Assembly: GCA_002049455.2 (NCBI GenBank)
Contig: KV918872.1
Span: forward strand, 62,001-126,000
Direction of reading: 5' to 3'
DNA length: 64,000 nucleotides
DNA from: Porphyra umbilicalis
Taxonomy: Eukaryota; Rhodophyta; Bangiophyceae; Bangiales; Bangiaceae
Made by a program: the position numbers and the translations under genes. This document shows, piece by piece, positions 63,491 through 64,000 of the stretch (the first letter of the stretch is position 1; every line of letters begins with the position of its first letter). Under the pieces are notes generated by a model. That model searched no databases, had not been told where the DNA came from, and saw only the letters and a list, made by a program, of their open reading frames with translations.

Positions 63491-64000
63491 TTATACCCTT
63501 CTCCTCATCGTGAGCCGGTGCCGCGCACAGTGCTGGCGGACCTTCTCAGCCGGGACGTCCTCCACATAGTGCCAGGAGTCCTCCCGGGGACCATACCCGA
63601 ACCACCTGACCTTGAGCATGAGTAGGTCCTGGTCATCGTACCCATGTCCGACAAAGCGATCGAAGACAGCCTCAATAGGTTTACTGGCCGATGAGGGTAG
63701 GGACGGGACCCGCCACGCGGTCAGTGCCCGCGCCCACGCCGGGTCCCCGTCGGGTGGTTCCGAGGCCCGGGTGGCGTGGTTCCCATTGATGGTGCGGATA
63801 TTATCGTCACTTTCGATGGGAAGCCGACGCCTGTCGGTCTTCAAGATCTTGTAGGCTCCCAGTGTCTCGGAGACGAGTTTACCCCCCTGGTTCTCGTGGG
63901 AATTCACGAATTCCCAGTCTCCAATTTGGAGGGCTTCGCGGCGAGTCTGCACGCGCTTGTCGAAGGCTCGTTTGTATCGGGCCTGTGCCTTTTCCATGGT
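63491..64000 (-). CDS. Ty3/gypsy polyprotein, integrase C-terminus and chromodomain (partial)
   Basis: Minus-strand frame truncated by the window edge, ending at 63491. It starts with the integrase C-terminal pattern (AQARYKRAFDKRV, then GDWEF in place of the usual GDxV). Next is the TLGAYKI segment, corresponding to the family GPY/F module but with Ala for Pro. The last 60 residues are a chromodomain: IEAVFDRFVGHGYDDQDLL, then LKVRWFGYGPREDSWHYVED. In chromoviruses this domain directs integration to marked chromatin. The rest of the polyprotein (protease, reverse transcriptase, RNase H, integrase core) should lie beyond 64000 if the element is complete. No stop occurs in the visible part. 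Confidence 0.8.
   Translation of the reverse strand, partial: TMEKAQARYKRAFDKRVQTRREALQIGDWEFVNSHENQGGKLVSETLGAYKILKTDRRRLPIESDDNIRTINGNHATRASEPPDGDPAWARALTAWRVPSLPSSASKPIEAVFDRFVGHGYDDQDLLMLKVRWFGYGPREDSWHYVEDVPAEKVRQHCARHRLTMRRRV

Noticed and set aside
1..64000. tRNA or rRNA genes, riboswitches, bacterial promoters
   Set aside because: No cloverleaf or rRNA core sequence was noticed by eye, and the gene content is eukaryotic.

Overview
The window looks like a transposon-dense, GC-rich eukaryotic chromosome. Signs are a GT-AG-spliced gene, eukaryotic transposase families (PIF/Harbinger, pogo, Tc1/mariner, a hAT-type MITE, a Ty3/gypsy chromovirus tail), a BAH-domain chromatin gene, and Ala/Gly/Pro-rich low-complexity coding sequence with long C and G homopolymers. 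A bangiophyte red alga (Porphyra/Pyropia type) fits best, but that is an inference from composition and element content, not a match I could run.

Layout. 1-7491: no convincing gene; a 532-bp direct repeat occurs twice (2454-2985, 4941-5472). 7492-21768: Harbinger element C, dead, interrupted by a hAT-type MITE (13721-14466) inside its second gene and by a different Harbinger-like element D (17190-21519). 21771-24536: a pogo-like element inserted at the right end of C. About 24930-28075: a tandem satellite with a 92-bp monomer. 28439-29524: a broken Tc1/mariner transposase. 30477-32332: an intact four-exon gene of unknown function on the minus strand. 32877-41207: Harbinger element A, the best-preserved copy, with TAA target duplications, inserted 62 bp from the right end of an older relative (E). 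41511-45018: a BAH-domain gene, followed by weak coding sequence and small transposon remnants. 49583-58494: Harbinger element B, an inverted and decayed copy of A. 58900-63353: two gag-like degenerate reading frames. 63491-64000: the 3' end of a Ty3/gypsy polyprotein with chromodomain on the minus strand.

How it works together. Elements A, B and C share one plan: a DDE transposase with a long Gly/Ala-rich tail converges on a long second gene. The second gene has a conserved basic/Cys-rich N-terminus, an array of 90-bp coding repeats, a Pro/Gly/His-rich stretch, then a Myb/SANT-like domain. Both genes end in the same poly-T motif. Only A keeps all three catalytic acidic residues; B has lost the second and C the first and third. 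A and B face each other across about 8.5 kb that carries the BAH gene. No tRNA, rRNA, CRISPR array or clear promoter was seen.
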